Origin: Rhodococcus opacus B4
GTDB taxonomy: Bacteria; Actinomycetota; Actinomycetes; Mycobacteriales; Mycobacteriaceae
Reading direction: 5' to 3'
Length of the DNA stretch: 64,000 nucleotides
NCBI RefSeq assembly: GCF_000010805.1
Contig: NC_012522.1
Span: 620,001-684,000 of the forward strand
The translations under genes and the position numbers were made by a program. The notes under the pieces are model-generated. The model did no database searches and was not told the origin of the DNA. It was given only the letters and a program-made list of their open reading frames with translations. This document shows positions 44,861 to 52,951 of this stretch, piece by piece. How positions within the stretch are numbered: position 1 is the stretch's first letter; each line of letters starts with the position of its first letter.

Positions 44861-45481
44861 CTAGCCCGTCTTGCGGCTCGCGCGGTTCTTACGCCGCGAC
44901 GCCAGCTCGTCCTCGGGGCTCTGCTCGCTCTCGCCGCCGTCGGCTCGCTCTGCCGGGAAATCGGCGATGGTGCCGGTCAGTTCGCGCATGGCACCGCTGA
45001 CTGCGATACCGAACACACCCTGCCCGCCCTGGAGCAGGTCGACGACCTCCTCGGCGGACGTGCATTCGTAGACCGTGGTCCCGTCCGAGAAAAGTGTGAT
45101 CTTGGCCAAGTCCCGCACCCCACGCTTACGGAGGTGGTCGACGGCCACGCGAATGTTCTGCAAGGATATTCCGGTGTCGAGCAGTCGCTTGACGATCTTG
45201 AGGACGAGGATGTCCTTGAACGAGTACAGCCGTTGGCTGCCCGACCCCGCCGCGCCCCGAATGGACGGCACCACGAGGGATGTGCGAGCCCAGTAATCGA
45301 GCTGGCGGTAGGTGATTCCCGCGATCTGGCAGGCGATGGGGACGCGGTATCCGACGAGGTCGTCGGGCACGGAATCGTCCGGAAAGAGGCCCGGCTGGAT
45401 CTCCTCGGAGCTGAACTCGGGCTCGGCAACGTTGTCGCCGGGCGCAAGATTCAGCGCATTCTCCTGCGGCCGATCTCCCAC
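44861..45481 (-). CDS. MerR-family transcriptional regulator (Rv1830-like)
   Basis: Regulator of 206 aa. The MerR DNA-binding domain occupies residues ~40-110: YRVPIACQIAGITYRQLDYWART then the wing GSQRLYSFKDILVLKIVKRL. It ends in a charged low-complexity tail (SEQSPEDELASRRKNR). It lacks metal-binding cysteines of classical MerR. Position between gcvP and the bifunctional nuclease matches M. tuberculosis Rv1830. Upstream, 45482-45761 (280 bp) holds no gene I can support, only the promoter region for this gene and the 3' side of the next. Confidence 0.88.
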   Translation of the reverse strand: MGDRPQENALNLAPGDNVAEPEFSSEEIQPGLFPDDSVPDDLVGYRVPIACQIAGITYRQLDYWARTSLVVPSIRGAAGSGSQRLYSFKDILVLKIVKRLLDTGISLQNIRVAVDHLRKRGVRDLAKITLFSDGTTVYECTSAEEVVDLLQGGQGVFGIAVSGAMRELTGTIADFPAERADGGESEQSPEDELASRRKNRASRKTG

Positions 45482-45761
45482 TGACTACTCCCTCTCGCAT
45501 GTTGCACTGAACCCGACGATCAGTGCGCCTGTGACGCGCGTCGCCAGTGTCCACGGCAATCCGCAGCACGTCGAGCGGCGCAAGCGCCACCAGTGACATC
45601 GAGCTAGTCCGTACCCTGAACCTACTCAGCGTACGCCCGATACAATCTGCAGGGCAGAAAATCACTGCACCGAACGCTATGACTCCGAGGAGACGGGGTC
45701 AACGCAACGCGCCGGAGGAACCTCAACCGTTACTGCGCCGGCGGCCCTTCCGCGGGAGAAA

Positions 45762-46235
45762 CTAGCCGTCGGTGGCCTTGAAATCGTCCGGCGACACGGA
45801 CTCGAGGAATTCCTTGAACTTCTCGACCTCGTCCTCACGCTCGTCGGGCATGACCAGACCGGCCTCCGTGAGCACCGCTTCCTCGGCGAAGATCGGGACC
45901 CCGACGCGCAGTGCGATGGCGATGGAATCGGACGGGCGGGCCGAGACGCGGGTGTTCTGGTCGAACACCAGGTCGGCGTAGAACGTGCCCTCGCGGAGGT
46001 CGACGATGCGGACTTCCTTCAGGGTGCGACCGAACGCTTCGATCAGGTTCTTGATCAGGTCGTGGGTCAGCGGCCGCGCCGGCTCGACCCCCTGCTGTTC
46101 GAGTGCGATGGCCGTGGCCTCGGTCTGTCCGATCCAGATGGGCAGGTACCGCTCGCCGTCGGTTTCCCGCAGCAGCAGGACAGGTTGATTCTGGGGCTGC
46201 TCGACACGAACTCCGATCACGTGCATTTCGCTCAT
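45762..46235 (-). CDS. Bifunctional nuclease family protein (BFN, DUF151)
   Basis: Protein of 157 aa, DUF151/BFN family. The core is HVIGVRVEQPQNQPVLLLRE ... YLPIWIGQTEATAIALEQQG, followed by DLIKNLIEAFGRTLKEVRIVDL and SDSIAIALRVGVPIFAEEAV. A plant homologue has RNase and DNase activity; bacterial role is not established. The ATG at 46235 has GGAGG about 10 nt upstream. Rv1829-like by position. Confidence 0.9.
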   Translation of the reverse strand: MSEMHVIGVRVEQPQNQPVLLLRETDGERYLPIWIGQTEATAIALEQQGVEPARPLTHDLIKNLIEAFGRTLKEVRIVDLREGTFYADLVFDQNTRVSARPSDSIAIALRVGVPIFAEEAVLTEAGLVMPDEREDEVEKFKEFLESVSPDDFKATDG

Positions 46236-46378
46236 CGCGTCTGCCTCCACCCTGCAATGGTCCGTCCGCGGCACACAATGCCGTACCAGGATTCTATTCG
46301 ATTCGTGTCTGCTCTTCGACCGTACAGCCGTTCGAGCGCAGCGCCGTTGGGAAGTTCGGGACCGCCGACGAACTCACC

Positions 46379-47119
46379 TCACCGATCGAGCGCACCTCGG
46401 ACCGCCGACTTCACCAGGCAGGTGTGCAACGTCAAGGACAACGCGGCCAGTTCGCGCACCATCTCCTCGGCGCGATCACGCGCGCCCGCGTCGCGGCCCT
46501 TGGCCACGGGCCCCGCGATCTGCGCGACCAATCCGGCCTCGCGGTCGGCGGCCAGCTTGAACGCCCTCAGGTGCCGCACCTCGAGTCCGAACTCGGACAT
46601 CGCTCTCGCGGTGCGCGCCAGTGTCACCGCGTCCTCGTCGAAGAACCCGGCGGGCCCGGGAACGACCAGGCCTCCCCGGGTCAGCTCGACGAGGAACTTC
46701 TCGTCGATCCCTGCCCGGGAGATCAGATCGTCGCGGCTGATCCGCACCTCACGGTCGGTGCGGAATTCCTCCGGGGAAACCTCACCCGGGGCCACGGTGA
46801 GCGCGCGCGGCCGGCGCGGCGACGAATCGCCTGCGCCGACCGTGGCCACGCCTCTGTCGATGGCCTCGAGCTGCTCCTTGATGACCTTCAGCGGCAGATA
46901 CTGATCGCGCTGCGCCGTCAGGACGTAGCGCAGTCGTTCAGTGTCGGCGATCGAGAAACGCCGATACCCCGAGGGAGTGCGCTGCGGGCTGATGAGACCC
47001 TCGGCTTCGAGGAATCGGATCTTCGAGATCGTCACATCAGGAAAATCGGGACGCAGCCGATCCAGCACGGAGCCGATCGACATCCCCGAATGCGCCTGCT
47101 GCTGCCGCACCGCGGTCAT
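46379..47119 (-). CDS. MerR-family transcriptional regulator (Rv1828-like)
   Basis: Regulator of 246 aa. The N-terminal winged helix reads MSIGSVLDRLRPDFPDVTIS then KIRFLEAEGLISPQRTPSGY and RRFSIADTERLRYVLTAQRD. The C-terminal half is a helical ligand or dimer domain with no Cys cluster. The start overlaps the garA stop by four bases, so it is translated together with garA, as Rv1827-Rv1828 are in M. tuberculosis. Confidence 0.9.
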   Translation of the reverse strand: MTAVRQQQAHSGMSIGSVLDRLRPDFPDVTISKIRFLEAEGLISPQRTPSGYRRFSIADTERLRYVLTAQRDQYLPLKVIKEQLEAIDRGVATVGAGDSSPRRPRALTVAPGEVSPEEFRTDREVRISRDDLISRAGIDEKFLVELTRGGLVVPGPAGFFDEDAVTLARTARAMSEFGLEVRHLRAFKLAADREAGLVAQIAGPVAKGRDAGARDRAEEMVRELAALSLTLHTCLVKSAVRGALDR

Positions 47120-47616
47120 TGGCTACCCGCACCAGCTGACGTCTCACCGATCTGCGAGCCACCGGCCGTGGTCCGGGGTCCGGTCAGGAAGACCAGCCGG
47201 AACTTGCCGATCTGCACCTCGTCGCCGTTCGCGAGGACTGCCGAGTCGACGGGCTCGCGGTTGACGTAGGTACCGTTGAGGCTGCCCACGTCGACCACCT
47301 GGAACTCGTCGTCCTCCTGGCGGAATTCCGCATGACGACGGCTGACCGTCACGTCGTCGAGGAAGATGTCGCTGTCGGGATGCCGCCCTGCGGACGTCGT
47401 CGGCTGGTCGAGCAGGAAGCGCGACCCTGCGTTCGGTCCACGCTTGACGACGAGCAGAGCAGAGCCCGCGGGCAGTCCCTCCACACCCGACACCGGGGCC
47501 TCCGGAGCCTGGGTTGCCGAGGAGTTGTCGAGCTCATTGAGAAAGTCCGCGCGGAAGACCGACGTGGTTTCCGCCGGCGTCTCCCCATAGACCGCGTCGT
47601 TGCCGTTCTCGCTCAC
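47116..47616 (-). CDS. garA: FHA-domain regulator GarA (OdhI)
   Basis: GarA of 166 aa. The N-terminal phospho-acceptor motif ETTSVFRADFLNELD is followed by an FHA domain (GRHPDSDIFLDDVTVSRRHA, DVGSLNGTYVNREPVD). In mycobacteria and corynebacteria, unphosphorylated GarA/OdhI inhibits 2-oxoglutarate dehydrogenase and NAD-glutamate dehydrogenase, and PknB/PknG phosphorylation relieves this. The GTG at 47616 follows AGGAGGAGAAACG, which decides the start against the upstream ATG at 47640. Confidence 0.96.
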   Translation of the reverse strand: MSENGNDAVYGETPAETTSVFRADFLNELDNSSATQAPEAPVSGVEGLPAGSALLVVKRGPNAGSRFLLDQPTTSAGRHPDSDIFLDDVTVSRRHAEFRQEDDEFQVVDVGSLNGTYVNREPVDSAVLANGDEVQIGKFRLVFLTGPRTTAGGSQIGETSAGAGSQ

Positions 47617-47937
47617 CGTTTCTCCTCCTAGTTCGATCATCCAGCAAGATTCGCTGGACTACGCAATGCCACTCGGTACTACATAATTCGGTACCCGTGC
47701 ACATTAACTTCTGTGCAAACTCCCACGATCACATTCAAACTACGGACCTGCGCCCCGACACGGCACATGCGTTCAACATTGACCGTACCCTGCGCACGCC
47801 GGTGCGTGTAGTGAGACAGGCCGCCAGTACATTACGAACCGGTATTCCGACAGCGGATTTCCCCGGCAACCCCGTTTTCCGGGCTGTCGGCACCTTCCGA
47901 AACTATCCGATTACCGCTTCGCGTGTTCGACGGGAAA
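47617..47937. other. Intergenic region between gcvH and garA, comparatively AT-rich
   Basis: No gene is supported here. It includes the garA ribosome-binding site (about 47621-47630), probably the garA promoter (AT-rich stretches around 47660-47720), and the 3' flank of gcvH. A spaced inverted repeat CCGACAGC ... GCTGTCGG lies at about 47847-47890, and a weak CGGGA / TCCCG hairpin overlaps the gcvH stop. It is visibly richer in A and T than its surroundings. Confidence 0.4.
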
Positions 47938-48342
47938 TTATCCCGCCGTGAGGTCTGCATACCCGGCGGCGTCCAGCATTTCGGCCAGTGCCGCGTCGAG
48001 GGCCGCCTCGTCGTCGACGCCGAGTTCCACCAGCCACCCCTGCCCGTAGGGCGCGGAGTTCACGAGTTCCGGGTTGCCGTCCAGATCAGCGTTGGCGGCA
48101 ACGACTTTCGCCGTCAGCGGGGCGAAGATGTCGGAGACGCTCTTGGTGGACTCCACCTCGCCGAACGATTCGCCCGCCGTCACGTCCTCGTCGACCGCCG
48201 GAAGCTGGACGAAGACGACGTCGCCGAGCTGGGACTGCGCGAAGTCGGTGATGCCGACGCGCACCGTCGTGGGCCCCGTCCGCTCGACCCACTCGTGTTC
48301 GGCGGTGTACCGACGATCGGCGGGGATTTCGAGCTCACTCAC
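47938..48342 (-). CDS. gcvH: Glycine cleavage system H protein
   Basis: H-protein of 134 aa, the lipoyl carrier that shuttles the aminomethyl group between P, T and L proteins. The family start RRYTAEHEWV is followed by VGITDFAQSQLGDVVFVQLP and the lipoylated lysine in GEVESTKSVSDI. The GTG at 48342 follows AAAGGAAGCC. Rv1826-like, next to garA; gcvP lies further along in the same direction under its own riboswitch. Confidence 0.96.
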   Translation of the reverse strand: MSELEIPADRRYTAEHEWVERTGPTTVRVGITDFAQSQLGDVVFVQLPAVDEDVTAGESFGEVESTKSVSDIFAPLTAKVVAANADLDGNPELVNSAPYGQGWLVELGVDDEAALDAALAEMLDAAGYADLTAG

Positions 48343-48384
48343 AGTGGCTTCCTTTCGATGGCAATCCGCGGGCGGATGCAAAGA

Positions 48385-49131
48385 TCAATTTCCGGGCTGA
48401 GCGTATTGGCGAGGTTTCGCCTCCCGCAAGGCGGAGATCGTGACCTGCTGCGATTGTTCGATCGTCAACTGTCCACCGCTGCGGGCGACCGTGTCGACCA
48501 CCCCGCCGGGAATGTTCAGGGCCGCCGCCAGAGTCGGCGGATCACCGATGGCGACAACTCCGTAGGGGGCGTTCACCTTGCGGCCGTCCACCGACACGCC
48601 GCCTGCCGAGCCGGACACCCAGGAGTCGACGCCGATCCGGATGGGTGGGCCGTCGGCACCCTGGACCTGGATGGCTTCGGCGCCGGCGGCGCGGAGCTCC
48701 TGGACGAGGTCGAGCAGGACCTCGGATCCGACCCCCCTGTTGGGGTCGGTGATGCGCATCGTCACTCCGGGGCCGGTGGCCGGTGCGCTCCCGACCTGGA
48801 TCGACAGGGCCGTCAGCCGGGCCTGCGCCTCGTCGAGCGCCGCCCCGGAACTGCCGCTCTGTTGCAAGGTTGCCAAGGTCTGTTCCAGCGATGCGATCTC
48901 CTGCCGCAGGGCCGCCTCCCGCTGATTCAGCGTGTCCAGGACGACCAGCAGATCCGCGGGGCTCGCCGAGTCGAGCGTGTCGCCGGACCCGGTGTTCTTC
49001 ACCTGCGTCACGATCGCGATTCCCAGCCCGCCGAGAAGGAGCGCGGCCAGCAGCGCGAAGACGACGTGTGAGCGCCGCGACGTCGTGGGTTCGGTGCCGT
49101 GCAGTTCGTGTCTGCCCTCGTGCCCGCTCAC
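48385..49131 (-). CDS. DUF881 family membrane protein (Rv1825-like)
   Basis: Protein of 248 aa. One N-terminal membrane helix (VVFALLAALLLGGLGIAIV), a heptad-type coiled coil (LDTLNQREAALRQEIASLEQ) and the DUF881 domain (GPGVTMRITDPN, ELRAAGAEAIQVQG, APYGVVAIGDPPTLAAALNI). The bulk is outside the membrane. It resembles the SpoIIQ-independent YlxX/YlxW proteins near sporulation and division genes in Gram-positives; role unknown. The GTG at 49131 lies 7 nt after the sbp stop. Confidence 0.85.
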   Translation of the reverse strand: MSGHEGRHELHGTEPTTSRRSHVVFALLAALLLGGLGIAIVTQVKNTGSGDTLDSASPADLLVVLDTLNQREAALRQEIASLEQTLATLQQSGSSGAALDEAQARLTALSIQVGSAPATGPGVTMRITDPNRGVGSEVLLDLVQELRAAGAEAIQVQGADGPPIRIGVDSWVSGSAGGVSVDGRKVNAPYGVVAIGDPPTLAAALNIPGGVVDTVARSGGQLTIEQSQQVTISALREAKPRQYAQPGN

Positions 49132-49138
49132 GTCGCGA

Positions 49139-49537
49139 TCACGCCCCGAACAGACGCCGCCGCAGCGCGGCCGCGTTGCCGAAGATGCGGATGCCGAGCA
49201 CGACGACGATCGCGGTGGACAGCTGGGTCCCGACACCGAGTTGGTCACCGAGCCACACGATCAGCGCCGCCACGAGGACGTTGAACACGAACGAGACGAC
49301 GAACACCTTCGAGTCGAAGATCTCGTCGAGGTATGCGCGCAACCCGCCGAACACCGCGTCGAGCGCGGCGACGACGGCGATGGGCAGGTAGGGCTGCACG
49401 GCATCGGGCACTTGCGGGCTGAACACCACTCCCAGCACGATTCCCACGATCAGGGCGAGCACCCCGTAGATCGCGGATCCGCCCTTCAGCGCTGCCTTCA
49501 TTCGTGTGACGCCTCCATCCGACTCCGCCGTTGTCAT
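49139..49537 (-). CDS. sbp: Small basic protein, DUF1290 (sbp) family
   Basis: Membrane protein of 132 aa with three or four helices. The family block PYLPIAVVAALDAVFGGLRA then YLDEIFDSKVFVVSFVFNVL and GIRIFGNAAALRRRLFGA is highly conserved. The ATG at 49537 overlaps the stop of the preceding DUF881 gene (ATGA); an ATG at 49501 with a good GGAGG is an alternative that gives 120 aa. It sits between two DUF881 genes, like Rv1824. Confidence 0.87.
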   Translation of the reverse strand: MTTAESDGGVTRMKAALKGGSAIYGVLALIVGIVLGVVFSPQVPDAVQPYLPIAVVAALDAVFGGLRAYLDEIFDSKVFVVSFVFNVLVAALIVWLGDQLGVGTQLSTAIVVVLGIRIFGNAAALRRRLFGA

Positions 49538-50397
49538 CGTGTTCCTGCTTCCCGGGCTGCCCGCACTTCCCGCGCCGGGGCGGCGGGCAAGTGGAGATCG
49601 TCGGCCTCCGCGACCGCGAATCCGATGCCGTACAACTGCGCCACGCTGGACATCCGCAGGTAGGCGTCGCTCACCACGAATCCGGTCTGCATGGGTCCCT
49701 GCGGGCCGATGGCGGAGACCACGTACGGCGAGAACACCGGCTGGTTGTCCACGAGCATCGCGCCTCCCGCCTGCCGGATCGTCACCGACGGGCCGATCCG
49801 CACGTCGCCGACCGCGATGGCCTCGGCACCGCCCGCCCACAGCGAGTTGACCACCGACTGCAGGTCGCGATCGAGCACCACCGCCTTCCCCCCGACACTG
49901 CGCTGGGACGAGTCGGACAGGTTGGGCTTGGCCGCGGGGTCCGTGAGCGTCACGGTCAGTCCGGGACCGTGCACGGCCTCGACCCCGGCGTCCCCCTCGA
50001 GCCCCCGTAGCTCGTCGAGCAGCGCGGCACCGCGAGCGTCCCCGGCCAGCGCGGTGGCCCGGGCGTCGTCGGCCTGCGCCGACAACGTGTCCCGGGTAGC
50101 CGCGAGCGCACCGGCCCGGTCCTCCGCGTCCTGCACCTTGCTCAGCAGTTCGGAGCGCACCTGCTCGGTGCCCGGGATGCGTTCGGTGGCCTGCCGGTAG
50201 GCGACCGACAGCACCAGGCCCACGAGCAGTGCACCGATCGCGATCCACACCTGCCGGCCGACCCGTGTCTGCCGCGAATGCCCGTGCTCGCGATCCTCTG
50301 CCGCACCCTCGTAGCCGGGGTCCAGATGATCGTTCATCAGAGACTGCAGCAGGGACGGCACCGGATTCCTGCGAACGCCGGACTCGGTCCGCTTCAT
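49534..50397 (-). CDS. DUF881 family membrane protein (Rv1823-like)
   Basis: Protein of 287 aa, paralogue of the DUF881 protein 0.4 kb downstream. An N-terminal cytoplasmic stretch of ~50 residues is followed by one helix (VWIAIGALLVGLVLSVAYRQA), a coiled coil and the DUF881 domain (GPGLTVTLTDPA, SLWAGGAEAIAVGDVRIGP, FSPYVVSAIGPQGPMQTGF). The ATG at 50397 overlaps the pgsA stop (TGATG). The operon pgsA2-DUF881-sbp-DUF881 is conserved in mycobacteria and suggests a membrane complex with an envelope role. Confidence 0.86.
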   Translation of the reverse strand: MKRTESGVRRNPVPSLLQSLMNDHLDPGYEGAAEDREHGHSRQTRVGRQVWIAIGALLVGLVLSVAYRQATERIPGTEQVRSELLSKVQDAEDRAGALAATRDTLSAQADDARATALAGDARGAALLDELRGLEGDAGVEAVHGPGLTVTLTDPAAKPNLSDSSQRSVGGKAVVLDRDLQSVVNSLWAGGAEAIAVGDVRIGPSVTIRQAGGAMLVDNQPVFSPYVVSAIGPQGPMQTGFVVSDAYLRMSSVAQLYGIGFAVAEADDLHLPAAPAREVRAAREAGTR

Positions 50398-51020
50398 CAG
50401 CGGGCCTCGCGTTCGTCGCCGCCCGATCCTCGCGCGGGAACGGTGCGCGCGACGGTCACCGCGTTGACGGTGTAGAGCAGCCCGGTCCACACGTACAGCA
50501 CCGTGCCCCAGACGAGGAGCGCGGCCGCGAGCGGCTGCGCCACCGTCGCGATGCTCCAGTCACCCTGCGCCGCGAGGGTCATCGGCAGCGCGAACATGAG
50601 CAGGAACGTGGCCCCCTTGCCGAGGTACATCACGTCGGGTGGTGGCAGTCCGCGCCGCCGGTAGATGAGCAGTGTCAGAGCGAGAACGGCGTCCCGGCCG
50701 ATCAGGATCGCCGCCACCCACCACGGGATGAATCCGCGCACGACGAACGTCACCAGCGTCGTGACGACGTAGAGGCGATCGACGAACGGGTCGAGCAGCG
50801 CGCCCAGCTTCGACGACTGGTCGAGGATCCGGGCCAGCTTGCCGTCGAGCCAGTCGGTGAAGCCGCTGATCATGAGGATCGCGAGGGCCCAGCCATCGGA
50901 GTGGGTGACGAGCAGCAGGTACACGAAGAGCGGCACTCCGAGCAGGCGCACCACGCTCAGGAGATTCGGGACGGTCACGATCCGGTCCGACCGCGCAGTG
51001 TCCCGGTCCACCGAATTCAC
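50397..51020 (-). CDS. CDP-alcohol phosphatidyltransferase (PgsA2-like)
   Basis: Membrane phospholipid synthase of 207 aa with about five helices. The catalytic CDP-OH-P motif D-x2-DG-x2-AR-x8-G-x3-D-x3-D is complete: DWLDGKLARILDQSSKLGAL then LDPFVD. Members make phosphatidylglycerol phosphate, cardiolipin or phosphatidylinositol phosphate. Position matches Rv1822 (pgsA2), whose exact product is debated, so no symbol is given. The GTG at 51020 has GGGGAG 6 nt upstream. Confidence 0.9.
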   Translation of the reverse strand: MNSVDRDTARSDRIVTVPNLLSVVRLLGVPLFVYLLLVTHSDGWALAILMISGFTDWLDGKLARILDQSSKLGALLDPFVDRLYVVTTLVTFVVRGFIPWWVAAILIGRDAVLALTLLIYRRRGLPPPDVMYLGKGATFLLMFALPMTLAAQGDWSIATVAQPLAAALLVWGTVLYVWTGLLYTVNAVTVARTVPARGSGGDEREAR

Positions 51021-51152
51021 CAATATCTCCCCAGCGTCGAGTGCGGACCTGTTCTCGGGCGCTCGTCGCACCGCTCTCGCCACTCTTCCACAACCGGGAC
51101 CGTGGCCCGTCGATCGTCCCCCGGAGAATCCATCGGCGCAGTTCAGGCCTTC

Positions 51153-52211
51153 TCACTCGCCCGCAGCGATGTGCGGTCGCGGCGGCGCCGGAACCCGGGC
51201 GACGGCGTCCGCGGTCAGACTTCCCAGGTACAGCCACCCGTCGTGCTCGCGCACACCGGTGACGGGTGCGTAGCTGCCCTTGCCGCCGCGCAGGCTGTGC
51301 ACGATCCGGCCACGCTGATCGAGGGCGACCACCCAGCCCGCGTGCACCGGGTTCGGCTGGACGGCTTCGGGCAGGTTCGCCGCGACGATGCGCAGGGCAG
51401 GGTACGGCGCGAGCAGATCCAGCAGTCGCATCCGCGGGCTGTAGAGCGCCACCCAGAACAGCCCGTCGTGGGTCTGGGACGTCATGTTGTCCGGGATGCC
51501 GGGCAGATTCTCCGCCCACACGGACGTGCTGCCCTGCGACGGACCGGCCAGGTCGACGCGAGAGATCTGGTACGAGCCGGTCTCGGCGACGAGGACGAAC
51601 GATTCGTCCGAGGCCAATCCCACGCCGTTGGCGAACTGCAGTCCCTCGGCGAGAAGGTCGGTCTCCCCTGTGCGCGGGTCGAGACGCAGCAGGCGACCGG
51701 TCCCCCGGTGTTCGAGAAGGTCGTACCGGTGGTCGGCGATCGTGAAGTGCGCGGACGAATCGGTGAAGTACACGGTGCCGTCGCGGCCGACCGCAGAGTT
51801 GTTGCACGCCACGAGTGGGCGCCCGACCGCGGTGTCGGCGAGCACGTCGATGCGCCCCTTCTCGTCCACCCTCAGCACGCCACGCTCGGCGTCGCAGATC
51901 AGGTACCGGCCGTCGTCGAGGACCTCGACCCCGAGGGGCCGCCCGCCCGTGTTCGCGAGTTCGGTGGCGTCACCGCGGCTGTCGAACCGCCAGATCCGGC
52001 CGTCGTTGCCGCCGGTGACCACCCGGCCGTCGTGATCGACGGCCACGTCCTCCGGTCCCTCTCCGGCGGGCAGGGCCCAGCGGTGCACACCGTCGAGGAC
52101 TCCGTTGGGAGCGAGCACTCCCGTGAGCGGAGGTGGCGGCGGGGCGTGCCAGACGACGGGGTCGACCCCGGTGCGGTCGAGCTTGCGGGCGAGAGACTCG
52201 AAGAAGGTCAC
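51153..52211 (-). CDS. SMP-30/gluconolactonase or strictosidine-synthase-like beta-propeller
   Basis: Protein of 352 aa, six-bladed propeller. Typical blocks are GPEDVAVDHDGRVVTGGNDG, YLICDAERGVLRVDEKG, NSAVGRDGTVYFTDSSAHF, LQFANGVGLASDESFVLVAE and NLPGIPDNMTSQTHDGLFWV, which carry the conserved Glu, Asn and Asp metal ligands of the superfamily. No signal peptide. The GTG at 52211 gives a start at VTFFESLARKLD. Lactonase or hydrolase activity on an unknown substrate is likely. Confidence 0.82.
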   Translation of the reverse strand: MTFFESLARKLDRTGVDPVVWHAPPPPPLTGVLAPNGVLDGVHRWALPAGEGPEDVAVDHDGRVVTGGNDGRIWRFDSRGDATELANTGGRPLGVEVLDDGRYLICDAERGVLRVDEKGRIDVLADTAVGRPLVACNNSAVGRDGTVYFTDSSAHFTIADHRYDLLEHRGTGRLLRLDPRTGETDLLAEGLQFANGVGLASDESFVLVAETGSYQISRVDLAGPSQGSTSVWAENLPGIPDNMTSQTHDGLFWVALYSPRMRLLDLLAPYPALRIVAANLPEAVQPNPVHAGWVVALDQRGRIVHSLRGGKGSYAPVTGVREHDGWLYLGSLTADAVARVPAPPRPHIAAGE

Positions 52212-52252
52212 GGACTGTGAGATTAGTCGCGGAACCCGGTGGACGTGGCCGC

Positions 52253-52870
52253 CTACCGCCAGGCGAAGACGGGTTGGTCGAAACCGTCGATCCGGGTGTG
52301 CCGGTCGTGCAGCGCGACCTCCCGGAACTGGTACACGACCGCGCCCGTCGGGGCGTGCACGAGGTGACGCCGGAACGGCCACTGGATCACCGGCTTCGAC
52401 GATTCGGGAATCTCCACGAATCGCGGCTCGGCATCGATCTCGGCGACGCCCACCGAGAACACTTCCGCCACTTCCTCGTGATTGGGGACCAGCGAGGCGA
52501 TCGACTGCTCCGACCACACGACGAAGGGCGTGATGACGTATCCGGAGCGGGTGACGTAGTCGTCGAGTCTGCCGAGTACCGCGGACGGCCCCACGTCGAG
52601 GCCGAGTTCCTCGTGCAGTTCGCGCCGGGCGGCGTCCGCGCCGGTCTCCCCCGGATCCACCCCGCCACCGGGCAACGCGAACTGCCCCGGATGCGCGCGC
52701 ATCTTGCTCGGTCGCCTGGTCAGCGGAACGGCCTGACCGTCCGCGCCGTCGTTCATCACGGCGATCACGACCGCCGCGGACCGCCGGTTCGTCGGGTCCA
52801 CGATCCGAGGTTCGAATCGTGCCAGCGCGTCGGCGAGCCGTTCCCTGCTGAGTACGTGCCCATCCACCAT
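52253..52870 (-). CDS. NUDIX hydrolase (CoA pyrophosphatase-like)
   Basis: NUDIX hydrolase of 205 aa. The nudix box G-x5-E-x7-REL-x-EELG is complete (GGVDPGETGADAARRELHEE then LGL). The preceding LTRRPSKMRAHPGQFALPGG matches the UPF0035/CoA-specific subfamily, which cleaves CoA to 4'-phosphopantetheine and 3',5'-ADP. ATG at 52870 is used; a GTG precedes it by one codon. It is next to an acyl-CoA ligase, so control of CoA is a fitting role. Confidence 0.87.
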   Translation of the reverse strand: MVDGHVLSRERLADALARFEPRIVDPTNRRSAAVVIAVMNDGADGQAVPLTRRPSKMRAHPGQFALPGGGVDPGETGADAARRELHEELGLDVGPSAVLGRLDDYVTRSGYVITPFVVWSEQSIASLVPNHEEVAEVFSVGVAEIDAEPRFVEIPESSKPVIQWPFRRHLVHAPTGAVVYQFREVALHDRHTRIDGFDQPVFAWR

Positions 52871-52951
52871 CACCCGACAGTATCGCCACTCGCCGCGAAA
52901 CCCACGTTCCGCTCCCCCGCGTTTCGAGGCCCGCGCGTCGAGTGCCCGCCG

